DNA of 44,995 nt from positions 1-44,995 of the forward strand of contig SVJW01000012.1 of NCBI GenBank assembly GCA_015068735.1, read 5' to 3'. Both the position numbers and the translations under genes were made by a program. The stretch's first letter is position 1. The number at the start of each line of letters is the position of its first letter. The notes beneath the pieces are model-generated. The model ran no database searches. It was not told where the DNA came from and was given only the letters and a program-made list of their open reading frames with translations. Origin of the DNA: Oscillospiraceae bacterium (GTDB lineage Bacteria > Bacillota > Clostridia > UMGS1883). Positions 32,723-40,361 of this stretch are shown here, piece after piece.

Positions 32723-34633
32723 TTAAGTCTCTGAGATAATACAGTTTGGTTTGTTGGAGAATAGTGTCCGTCCGTTTCTCCTTCCGTACCAGATGACAAA
32801 CCTGGAGTAATCATCCCAGTTATTGGTTTTTACGTGAGCGGTGTAACGGAATGTACTTTTGATTTTTTTCAGTGGTTTGTATTCTCCGGAAATGGCAGCT
32901 GAAAAATATGTGAAGAAATCGTAATCATAGCTTTCTTCTTTTTCATTGATGCCCGGAAGCACTATAATGCTTTTCTGATACTTTATCAGGTCGTTTACTA
33001 TTCCGTTTTTACAATAACGGTTCAGAAAAACGGTTATTTCACTGTAAAACTTATCTATATTGTAAGCACAAAGAAGAAATATTGCTTCTTCAAGAGGGTA
33101 TGTAATCTTTCCGAAAACAGGGTTCTGGTATGTAAGACCGCTTTTTTCGCAGATGAAGTTCATCAGTGTATTTTCAACAGTATTGTATATACTTTTAAGA
33201 AAAACAGTTTCTTCTTTAATAAAGGAGAGAATGTCATTGTAAAAATCAATATATTTTATTCCGTGTTCCTGTCTCAGATAAATAGAAATAGCCTGAGTGA
33301 GCCCGAGATGATGAAAGGCTTGCAGAAAATCTGAAAAAATGTTTGCCTGAACCCATTCCTGTTTTGTCATGGTATTTGTTCCTACGACAATATTCGAGTG
33401 GCCTGAGAGTATATCTTCCATATTTTCACAGTGATATTGTTCAAGAAAAGTGGAGACAGTTTCAATCTGATATTTTTTTCTGAATTCTTCTGTACTCATT
33501 CTTGAATTGGGTAATAACTCACAGTGATATGTACTTACAGATTTGTGCTGACCCAATTCAAGAAGCTCACACAATCCGTGTTTGAAGCTTTGCAGAGTTT
33601 CACCCGGCAATCCGATAATCAGCTCGGTGTATGTTGATATTCCTGCGTCATTGTACATTTTAAGCAGTCTTTTATATTCACGGCAGTCAATGTTGCTTCT
33701 GCCGATGTTCTTTAAGACATCCTCAGACATACTTTGCAAGGAGATTGTTGCACCCTTGCCTATGCCGTGCCCGGAAAGAAGACAATTGATCTTGTAGACC
33801 ATATCTGGATTGTTTTTTGCATAAGAAACCTGTAATCTTGACGGATGATTATTTCGTTCTTTCAGTTCAACGAGTTTTTCAGCGATAAGATAATCACGTT
33901 CGAACATACCGAAGTTAGCATCTACGCAATAAACGAATTCGATACTATTTGCTGACATCCATTCAAGCTCTGCAAAAACCTTTTCAAGGGGAAACAGTCG
34001 AACGGGTGATCCGAGTTCACCCCAATCACAGTAGCAGCAGTCAAAAGGGCAACCTCTGTTAGTTTCAATAACACAGGAAAACGGATACTCTTTGTTCTTG
34101 ATAATATCGTCAAAAACTCCTGTAAGATACGGCGACGGATAGTCACACAGTGTTATTTTTTTTGTTGGAGCTTTTACGGAACGTGATCCTTTGCGGTAGG
34201 ATATGTTGGGAATGTTATCAATTTTTTCAGCACCAATAAGATGCTTTATCAGATCTCTGAAAGCTTCTTCACCTTTACCGTGGATGAGATAATCAATAAA
34301 GTCATATTTTTCGAGATAGCTTATATCGGGGGGAATGTGATGTCCACCGAAGACAATATGGCAATGTGGAAATTTGGACTTGAGCTTTTTGGCAAATTCG
34401 AGATTGTATCTGTAATTCCATATTGAGTTGGAAAAGCCTACGAAAAATGGGGTTTCCATATTTGATATAGCATTATCAATATCTTCAAGAGAATAAATGA
34501 TTCTTTTTATTGTGCATTCTTCTTTAAGCATAGGATCGTTCATCGCAAACGCAGCGAGCATTCCGGCTGCATAAGGAAGATAATAAGTGTCACCGTACAA
34601 ACAGCCGGCTTGTACAAGATATATGTTTTTCAT
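32723..34633 (-). CDS. B12-binding-type radical SAM enzyme, paralogue 3
   Basis: A 636-residue paralogue. N-terminal domain: YYLPYAAGMLAAF, FSNSIWNYRYN and FGGHHIP. Radical SAM cysteines are C195-C199-C202 in RGCPFDCCYCDWG, which contains one extra cysteine (C200). DANFG, LGLPGET and, near the C-terminus, FVIWYGRRNGR match the other copies. AAGGAG lies eight bases before the ATG at 34633; the upstream in-frame ATG overlaps that site. The previous radical SAM gene ends 12 bases upstream and a membrane protein gene follows, so the minus-strand unit is continuous. Codon composition is less AT-rich than paralogues 1 and 2. Confidence 0.8.
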   Translation of the reverse strand: MKNIYLVQAGCLYGDTYYLPYAAGMLAAFAMNDPMLKEECTIKRIIYSLEDIDNAISNMETPFFVGFSNSIWNYRYNLEFAKKLKSKFPHCHIVFGGHHIPPDISYLEKYDFIDYLIHGKGEEAFRDLIKHLIGAEKIDNIPNISYRKGSRSVKAPTKKITLCDYPSPYLTGVFDDIIKNKEYPFSCVIETNRGCPFDCCYCDWGELGSPVRLFPLEKVFAELEWMSANSIEFVYCVDANFGMFERDYLIAEKLVELKERNNHPSRLQVSYAKNNPDMVYKINCLLSGHGIGKGATISLQSMSEDVLKNIGRSNIDCREYKRLLKMYNDAGISTYTELIIGLPGETLQSFKHGLCELLELGQHKSVSTYHCELLPNSRMSTEEFRKKYQIETVSTFLEQYHCENMEDILSGHSNIVVGTNTMTKQEWVQANIFSDFLQAFHHLGLTQAISIYLRQEHGIKYIDFYNDILSFIKEETVFLKSIYNTVENTLMNFICEKSGLTYQNPVFGKITYPLEEAIFLLCAYNIDKFYSEITVFLNRYCKNGIVNDLIKYQKSIIVLPGINEKEESYDYDFFTYFSAAISGEYKPLKKIKSTFRYTAHVKTNNWDDYSRFVIWYGRRNGRTLFSNKPNCIISET

Positions 34634-34645
34634 ACACAACACTCC

Positions 34646-36574
34646 TTAGTTTATACTGATGGAAAAAGCATCCTTTTCGTTAAGTGTGATGCTTTTTCCT
34701 ATACGCCGTCCTTTGATTGAAATCGCCTGTGTATAGGAAATGATATCGTAGTATTCAGGAGAAGGGAGAATTTTTAATGTAAGTTTTTCCTTTTTCAAAA
34801 GGCTTTTACCGTTTTTAATTACTTGGTCGTAATAGTCAACCCAATTATATTCAAAGCTTTCTTCTGTACTGATATTGTCTGGTTTGCGGATTATTGATTC
34901 CTGAAAACGAATGATTTCGTCTGTAATTTCATCAGAACAGGGCAAAGACTCCACAAATTTTCTCATATCCTTATAAAAATAAGAATAAGAACTGATCAAT
35001 TCCAGAAAAGCTCCGTCAGCCAGATTGAACTGAGTTGAACCAAAATTGGGATTTTCATATGTATCTGTGTCTTTTCCTAAAATACAATTTTTATATTTTA
35101 TGAAAAATTTTTCAAAAATTTTGCCGGTAAAACAATCGTTGTTTGTGATCAACCAGTCTATCAAAAGATTATAAAATTCATAGTATTTCATATTTTTTTC
35201 ATAGTGAAAAAAAAGTGCGGGAACTCTTAACAATCCGAAGTTATGAAAAGCCTGAACGATAAAAGCGTAAATAGCTGCTCTGAGAAACATTTCTTTATTC
35301 ATAGTGTTGGTTCCGACTATTATTTTCGACTCTCCGCTTATACCGTCTGAGGAAATGCCGTTGCGTAAACAAAAGTCCCGTTTTAGCATCTCAATGCCAT
35401 GCTTATTGATATAGTCATTACTATTCATAATTGCATTCGGAAGAACTTCGCAGAAGAAAACATGAATGGAATTGTGCTGGCCGTTATCGAGAAGATAATC
35501 AATTCCCTCGCAAAAACTTTCGTATGTTTCTCCGGGTAGACCCAGAATCAGTTCAGTATAAGCAGGGATGTTATTCTGAGAATAAAGCTTGATAAGTTTT
35601 GAAAATTTTTCTCGGGTCATATTATCTCTTCCGATGTTTTTCAATGCTTCCGGAGAAAGTGTCTGCATAGATAAGGTTGCTCCGCGGCTCATATTGTTTT
35701 CATAAAGCTTTTTGTTCATCGAAAACACACGATCCGGACTGTATTTGGCAAATGCAATTTCCACAGCTTTCGGATAGCCATAGGTTTGCTTCGTTCCGAC
35801 AAAGCTATCTATTATATCCTCATCGGATTTTATTATGCCAAAATTGGAGTCAGCCAGGACGGCAAAAACAACAGAATGCTTTCCTAACCACTCTATTTCC
35901 TGTTTTATTCTTTCAACTTTAAAATGTCTTACAGGTGAATTGTAATCTCCCCAATCACAATATGCACAGTGATAAGGACATCCGCGGGATGTTTCGATAA
36001 TTGCAGCAAATTTGTCTGTATTGTTTTCTATGATGCTGTCGAAGATTCCGTTTATGTACGGGGAAGGGATTCGGTTGATATCAAAGCAAATGCTTTGCGT
36101 TCTGTTTTTTATTATCCCGTTACCGTTACGGTAAGAGATGTTAGGAATATCGGAAAGATCTTTATTGTTACATAAGGACAGGAGAATTTCTGAAAGTACA
36201 ATCTCTCCCTCTCCGAAGATACTTATGTCAATGAAGGGATATTTTTCAAGCCATTCGGTTGTATCTGAAATCTGATGACCGCCGAAAATTATGATACAGT
36301 TGGGAAAGAGATTCTTCATTTTTTCGGCAAGTCTTAGATTGAATCTGAAATTCCACATATAGTTAGAAAAAGCTATAACCGAGGGGGTTGTTATATTGCT
36401 GACTGTTTTGTCAAAATCATCGCACTTGTAAATAATATCCGATAATTCATAGGCGGAACGAATTGTAGGATTGTCAAAACAATATGCAGCAAGAACCCCT
36501 GATGCATAAGGTAAAAAGTGTTCGTTATTGAATACGCAGCCGGTCTGAACGAAGTAAATCTTTCTTTTTACCAT
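34646..36574 (-). CDS. B12-binding-type radical SAM enzyme, paralogue 4
   Basis: A 642-residue paralogue and the first gene of the minus-strand unit. N-terminal domain: HFLPYASGVLAAY, FSNYMWNFRFN and FGGHQIS. Radical SAM cysteines are C199-C203-C206 (RGCPYHCAYCDWG). It has DSNFG, LGLPGET and a C-terminal ISIKGRRIGKS that replaces the W-(F/Y)-GR motif of copies 1 and 3. AAGGAG precedes the ATG at nine bases and a near-consensus promoter lies about 45 bp upstream. Four such enzymes in one island suggest successive or parallel modification of one scaffold. Confidence 0.8.
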   Translation of the reverse strand: MVKRKIYFVQTGCVFNNEHFLPYASGVLAAYCFDNPTIRSAYELSDIIYKCDDFDKTVSNITTPSVIAFSNYMWNFRFNLRLAEKMKNLFPNCIIIFGGHQISDTTEWLEKYPFIDISIFGEGEIVLSEILLSLCNNKDLSDIPNISYRNGNGIIKNRTQSICFDINRIPSPYINGIFDSIIENNTDKFAAIIETSRGCPYHCAYCDWGDYNSPVRHFKVERIKQEIEWLGKHSVVFAVLADSNFGIIKSDEDIIDSFVGTKQTYGYPKAVEIAFAKYSPDRVFSMNKKLYENNMSRGATLSMQTLSPEALKNIGRDNMTREKFSKLIKLYSQNNIPAYTELILGLPGETYESFCEGIDYLLDNGQHNSIHVFFCEVLPNAIMNSNDYINKHGIEMLKRDFCLRNGISSDGISGESKIIVGTNTMNKEMFLRAAIYAFIVQAFHNFGLLRVPALFFHYEKNMKYYEFYNLLIDWLITNNDCFTGKIFEKFFIKYKNCILGKDTDTYENPNFGSTQFNLADGAFLELISSYSYFYKDMRKFVESLPCSDEITDEIIRFQESIIRKPDNISTEESFEYNWVDYYDQVIKNGKSLLKKEKLTLKILPSPEYYDIISYTQAISIKGRRIGKSITLNEKDAFSISIN

Positions 36575-36618
36575 TTCTGATATCTCCTTGATTTTCTATA
36601 ATTCAAATTTATAATATC

Positions 36619-36647
36619 ATTATAGCACAATAGTATGTTTAAATCAA
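36619..36647 (-). promoter_or_regulatory. Promoter of the minus-strand island operon
   Basis: TTGATT (36642-36647), a 17-bp spacer and perfect TATAAT (36619-36624) on the minus strand, upstream of the fourth radical SAM gene. Confidence 0.75.
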
Positions 36648-36705
36648 GTGAAAAACCTCTTCGCGATAAAAGGGATCATGACAAAATAAAAAATACGCAG
36701 GGTAG

Positions 36706-36757
36706 GGTACACTCCGTAAGGAAGTTGTCCTCTTCGGCTTTTGTAATCAGCCAAAAG
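36706..36757 (+). repeat. Partial third copy of the island-border repeat
   Basis: The stretch from ACACTCCGTAAGGAAGTTGT to AATCAGCCAAAAG repeats the first third of the 152-bp border repeat (compare 36940-36991 and 22786-22837) but then runs into a different sequence. The hairpin arm is mutated (TGTCCTCTTC), so this copy is older or decayed. Confidence 0.7.
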
Positions 36758-36858
36758 GTGTCGGCATCATCAAATTCTTTTCAGCAGAAGAAATGGAAGC
36801 TCTTTATCAGAAGCACATTAACAGCAAACGATCAAAAGAAAAAAACGGCATAGCATAA
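36754..36858 (+). pseudogene. C-terminal coding remnant, family not identified
   Basis: An open frame directly after the partial repeat reads KGVGIIKFFSAEEMEALYQK, continues HINSKRSKEKNGIA and stops at 36856-36858. It looks like the end of a real protein (helix followed by a lysine-rich tail) but has no start codon or ribosome binding site. It is probably a leftover of a mobile-element gene cut when the island border formed. Confidence 0.4.
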
Positions 36859-36929
36859 GCTACACCGTGAAAAATTAATATTTTTACTACAGAAGCCACC
36901 TTGGGGTACCAACTTCCTTATGAAGGGTG
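36859..36929. other. Short spacer without a gene
   Basis: AT-rich sequence between the remnant and the right border repeat; ACTTCCTTATGAAGGGTGCC resembles a scrambled piece of the border repeat. Confidence 0.4.
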
Positions 36930-37081
36930 CCCCGAAGGGGACACTCCGTAAGGAAGTTGTCCCCTTCGGCTTTTGTAATCAGCCCAAAAGATTGAATTGT
37001 AGGTATAAATAAATCTATATGGAGGATTACATAATGTCAAATATAATTGAAGAATTATTCTACGGAAATCTTGAGCCGCAA
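36930..37081 (+). repeat. Right 152-bp direct repeat of the radical SAM island
   Basis: Counterpart of 22776-22927, in the same orientation, and continuous with an intact DUF6809 gene. The hairpin GAAGGGGACA/TGTCCCCTTC is perfect here. Confidence 0.85.
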
Positions 37082-37318
37082 GAGCTCACCACAGAAATAA
37101 CACCCCGCCTAAAAAAGAAGTTAAACGAGCTTGTAAAGAAAGAGGAAGAACTGGCAGCAAAACTGTCTGACGAAGAAAAAGAGAAGTTTGCAAATTATGT
37201 GAGCAAATATAATGAATTTTCAAGCATCAGCATTGCTGACGGTTTTGTTTCAGGCTTTAGATTCGGTGCAAGATTTACATACGATACTTTTGTTGTGAAT
37301 TCAAAAGGAGGTGTGTAA
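37034..37318 (+). CDS. DUF6809 family protein (intact copy)
   Basis: A 94-residue soluble protein starting MSNIIEELFYGNLEPQELTT, with a charged helical middle (KKKLNELVKKEEELAAKLSD) and a C-terminal GFVSGFRFGARFTYDTFV. The pattern fits the DUF6809 family, small proteins often found with TnpV in clostridial mobile elements. GGAGG lies eight bases before the ATG at 37034. The stop is one base from the tnpV start and the tnpV ribosome binding site lies in its last codons. The function is unknown. A truncated twin begins at 22880. Confidence 0.75.
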   Translation: MSNIIEELFYGNLEPQELTTEITPRLKKKLNELVKKEEELAAKLSDEEKEKFANYVSKYNEFSSISIADGFVSGFRFGARFTYDTFVVNSKGGV

Positions 37319-37319
37319 A

Positions 37320-37685
37320 ATGAAAGAGAAAACAAAAATCACCTATCGCCAAGTCAATGGCTTTCTCATTCCAAACATCATCCTGCCACCAGAACAAGCA
37401 AATATCATCATCGGCAAATGGGGTATGATGCACAAAAACTACCTTGAACACAACAAACGAGGTATATTTATGCTGATGGTAACTAAATGCACACTTTGGC
37501 CGTATCTTGCAGATATTGACCGTCAGGCGAATGAAATGTATGACCTTCTGATTGAGCAGATGAAAGAGGCAGAAGGGGTAACAGAAGAACTTAAAGAGCG
37601 AGACCAACTTGAATGGGTACAGAGAATGGGTAACATTCAGCAACGAGCGCGAGATGCTGTATGTAGCGAGCTGATATACAGTTAA
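37320..37685 (+). CDS. tnpV: TnpV family transposon-encoded protein (second copy)
   Basis: A 121-residue protein (MKEKTKITYRQVNGFLIPNI) paralogous to the gene at 12580. The shared YRQV, LIPN, KWGMMHK and EAEGVTEELKE segments and identical length leave little doubt. It starts at 37320 with AAGGAGG in the end of the DUF6809 gene, so the two are co-translated. It marks the border between the island and the accessory block to its right. No transposase gene is within the window. Confidence 0.82.
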   Translation: MKEKTKITYRQVNGFLIPNIILPPEQANIIIGKWGMMHKNYLEHNKRGIFMLMVTKCTLWPYLADIDRQANEMYDLLIEQMKEAEGVTEELKERDQLEWVQRMGNIQQRARDAVCSELIYS

Positions 37686-37703
37686 ATTGAATATGATTGG
37701 ACA

Positions 37704-37742
37704 AAGCACGACTTACGGTAATGTAGGTCGTGCTTAGCTTTT
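37704..37742 (+). terminator. Terminator of the DUF6809-tnpV unit
   Basis: AAGCACGACTTAC (37704-37716) pairs with GTAGGTCGTGCTT (37723-37735) with one G-U pair; the U tract (AGCTTTTAG) is weak. Confidence 0.55.
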
Positions 37743-37904
37743 AGCGTTAAAAATGCCTTTTATTAGATAATTTTTCTTTGATGATACCATTGGTCATTTC
37801 AAAAATTTCTATCGCATACAGAGCAAAATTCAAAAAAATCATACAATATGTTGTGGTTGACAGCGATTAATTTTGGCTTATATGGTATGAATTTTTTCTT
37901 TTAA

Positions 37905-38594
37905 TTACTTTTCGTTTTTCTTAATTACACAAATACTTGATATAGCATTGAACAACCTCAAACAGTCTGTTTCGTCTATTTCATATGCAGACCGCCCGTG
38001 GAGAAGCCAATGACGGTTTATAAAACTCGGTTCATCATCGGCAAAATCATTCTTTTCATATAACCTCCGAATAAACTTGTCATAAGAAATCCATAAATAT
38101 TTTTTGGTAATATGTTCAGTTTCATTTGCAAATTCATCTACCTTGGCTTTACAAACCTGCATCATTTTTGTGTTTGATTTGTTATCCCAAAAAGTTGATA
38201 AAATACCTTCTATGGCAGAGATTAATGAGTCAGCACAGATTGCGTATTTTTTGTTTTCAAATGCAAATTTACATTCTTCAATTAATTTTTTAAGGCCATC
38301 TTCAATAGGTGATTCCAATATTTTTTTAATTATATTGTTAAAATGCTCATACCGGTTGTCAGAAAAGAACCCAACAAAAAATTTATCAATATCAGAGATT
38401 TTATCCGTTTTGCCTATGACATTTATCGCATAAATGCCCAATTCAGTTGGCAATGTCCAACCACAACTCTCTAATTTTTCAACTACAGATAAAAGTGTTT
38501 TTTCATACTCGATTAAACTTTGTTCTGTTTTACGCGTTATGTTATTTTGTAATATAGTAAGAATTCCTTCTACTTGTTTATCGTTAAATCTCAT
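37905..38594 (-). CDS. HEPN-like protein with an RxxxxH motif
   Basis: A 229-residue helical, soluble protein. Near the C-terminus FINRHWLLHGRSAYEID carries R194 and H199, an R-x4-H arrangement like the catalytic motif of HEPN RNases found in toxin-antitoxin and abortive-infection proteins. The ILSTFWD and KKYAICADSLISAIEG segments form the preceding helices. The ATG at 38594 is six bases after TTGAGG; the longer TTG start overlaps that site. It is alone on its strand, next to tnpV and nuclease/helicase genes, so phage defence or RNA cleavage on stress is a reasonable inference. No adjacent antitoxin (MNT or small DNA-binding gene) is seen. Confidence 0.55.
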   Translation of the reverse strand: MRFNDKQVEGILTILQNNITRKTEQSLIEYEKTLLSVVEKLESCGWTLPTELGIYAINVIGKTDKISDIDKFFVGFFSDNRYEHFNNIIKKILESPIEDGLKKLIEECKFAFENKKYAICADSLISAIEGILSTFWDNKSNTKMMQVCKAKVDEFANETEHITKKYLWISYDKFIRRLYEKNDFADDEPSFINRHWLLHGRSAYEIDETDCLRLFNAISSICVIKKNEK

Positions 38595-38786
38595 TTTAAA
38601 CCTCAAATATTTTTATACTAATGACAATTGTAACAGAATTATTTTATCATTCTGCACGAAAGAAATCAAGTGTTCATAAGTGCTACATACATTATACAAT
38701 ATACGGATGTTAAACATAGTAAATTTCACCCTCTTCAGCATCAAAATATCCTAATAAAAACTTGGTTGTTTTGCAATTCGCAATAG

Positions 38787-38815
38787 TTGTGAATTTAATT
38801 GATATGTGATATAAT
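38787..38815 (+). promoter_or_regulatory. Promoter of the zinc-ribbon/HNH gene pair
   Basis: TTGTGA (38787-38792), a 17-bp spacer and perfect TATAAT (38810-38815), 28 bp before the start codon. Confidence 0.6.
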
Positions 38816-38842
38816 TAATTAAAATTAACATGAGGTGTGAAA

Positions 38843-39763
38843 ATGGATAGAAAAGAATTACTTGAGGAATTAAAAAAGTTAAAATCTTCAGATGATCAGA
38901 TTCTATTGTCAGGCCGGGCATTGAATGATTTGACTACGCTTTCAGATGATAATTTTAAATATTTTTTTGAGTTTGCAAAAAAAGATCTGACCACAAGGAA
39001 TAAAAAAAGTGCAGACCAATATATTAGTACAACAAAAAGATATTTGCAACTTATTTCTAATATTCCATGTTCAATGGAGAACAGCACGTCACAAATAATC
39101 GAAACTTTTTTAAGTGAACATGGAAATTCTGCAAAAGATATACAAAACAAAGTTAGCCACTTAAAGGCATTGTTTGATTCTGCAGGATTTGATTATACAA
39201 TAGACTTTAAAGATTTCAAGCCTAAAAGTGCAGCACCAATAAAAAACATCAGCAGGATTGAAGCAGAAAAAATTTCCAAAGCTATAGAAGAGTATAAAAC
39301 TCTTAGAAAAGCTTCAACTTTAACAGATGGTGAAAAAGACAAATACACTAAAAAACAGTTCATTCTAGAAATGTTCTTTTTTACACCTTTAACTATAGCT
39401 GAGATACAAAATTACCAAAAGGAACAGTGTCTTTTTGATAATAATAGTATATATTTTAAAGGAGAAAAATATCCGGTTCCTAACACATTAATAAACTTGA
39501 TGAGAGAAATGGAAGAAAGAAATATATTACACGGAACTCATTATACGAGAGGGACAACCGAAGAAATACAAAAGGATTTAGCGAAGTTTGGAATGGAAGA
39601 TATATCTTCACAAGGTGCTAAAAACACAAGAGATGCTATCTTTTGGACTTGCCCACAGTGCGGAAAGAAGTATTTGGCAATAGCTGAAAATTGGTGTGTA
39701 AAACAATATACTGAAAATGGTGAAAATTGGATCGTTTGTAGGGAGATATGTGGCCATGAGTAA
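38843..39763 (+). CDS. Recombinase-fold-like protein with C-terminal zinc ribbon
   Basis: A 306-residue protein I cannot place in a named family. Residues 36-118 (FKYFFEFAKKDLTTRNKKSA onward) resemble the helical core-binding domain of tyrosine recombinases, and 134-250 follow their catalytic-domain rhythm (NISRIEAEKISKAIEEYKTL; ILEMFFFTPLTIAEIQNYQ). The Arg-His-Arg-Tyr catalytic set is not evident, so it may only bind DNA. A zinc ribbon follows at C270-C273 and C299-C303. The ATG at 38843 has TGAGGTG upstream. Its stop overlaps the HNH gene by eight bases, so the two are probably partners, perhaps target recognition plus cleavage. Confidence 0.55.
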   Translation: MDRKELLEELKKLKSSDDQILLSGRALNDLTTLSDDNFKYFFEFAKKDLTTRNKKSADQYISTTKRYLQLISNIPCSMENSTSQIIETFLSEHGNSAKDIQNKVSHLKALFDSAGFDYTIDFKDFKPKSAAPIKNISRIEAEKISKAIEEYKTLRKASTLTDGEKDKYTKKQFILEMFFFTPLTIAEIQNYQKEQCLFDNNSIYFKGEKYPVPNTLINLMREMEERNILHGTHYTRGTTEEIQKDLAKFGMEDISSQGAKNTRDAIFWTCPQCGKKYLAIAENWCVKQYTENGENWIVCREICGHE

Positions 39764-40298
39764 TGCAGTTCCAATAATCAATGCTGTTCCATATTATCCT
39801 TATAATGAGCCACCAATTATTCCTGAAGACAATGTAAAAAACAAACAAGAAAAAGAATTGTTGAAACATATAATCTCTATAGAAAAAGGCATAACAGATA
39901 GCAAATTAGAGGGCAAAGAAAAGGATGTCATCATAAAAGCAAGAGTCAATCAAAGTGAATTTAGACAACAGCTTTTAGAACGATACCAAAAATGTTGTTT
40001 GTGTTCGATAACCGATAAAGCTTTGTTAATTGCCAGCCATATTAAACCATGGTGTGAAAGTGAAGCAAGTGAAAAACTTGATGTTGAAAATGGCTTTTTG
40101 CTTTGTCCTAACCACGATAAACTATTTGATTCAGGACTAATCTCTTTTGCTGACAATGGAAAAACAATGATTTCAAAACATTTAAAATATGATGATATAA
40201 GTGCTCTTAACATAAATGAAAACATATTAATTCCTTTGACGGAAGCAAATAAAAAATATCTCACCTATCATAGAGAACATATATTCAAAAAAGACTAG
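39756..40298 (+). CDS. HNH endonuclease (HNH_2-like)
   Basis: A 180-residue protein with a proline-rich N-terminus, a charged helix and a C-terminal HNH nuclease domain. The zinc knuckle begins CCLCSI (80-85); ASHIKPW contains the general-base His95, and ENGFLLCPNHDKLFDSG (111-127) supplies the Asn/His metal-binding residues. This matches restriction-associated HNH_2 domains. The ATG at 39756 has GGGAG about ten bases upstream and overlaps the zinc-ribbon gene by eight bases; a longer frame starting at 39717 is rejected. The pair ends at a hairpin shared with the convergent helicase. Cleavage of foreign DNA is inferred. Confidence 0.8.
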   Translation: MSNAVPIINAVPYYPYNEPPIIPEDNVKNKQEKELLKHIISIEKGITDSKLEGKEKDVIIKARVNQSEFRQQLLERYQKCCLCSITDKALLIASHIKPWCESEASEKLDVENGFLLCPNHDKLFDSGLISFADNGKTMISKHLKYDDISALNINENILIPLTEANKKYLTYHREHIFKKD

Positions 40299-40309
40299 TC
40301 TATATATTA

Positions 40310-40354
40310 AACATCCTTGCAAAAAAGCGGTATTTGCCAATTTGCAAGGATGTT
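40310..40354. terminator. Hairpin between the convergent HNH and helicase genes
   Basis: A perfect 13-bp stem AACATCCTTGCAA/TTGCAAGGATGTT (40310-40322 with 40342-40354) with a 19-nt loop. U tracts on either side are poor, so it may be a weak bidirectional terminator. Confidence 0.5.
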
Positions 40355-40361
40355 ATTATTA

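Noticed and set aside
36635..36853. 72-codon open frame between the island and the DUF6809 gene
   Set aside because: It is a shadow frame across a decayed repeat; the credible coding remnant (36754-36858) is in a different frame.
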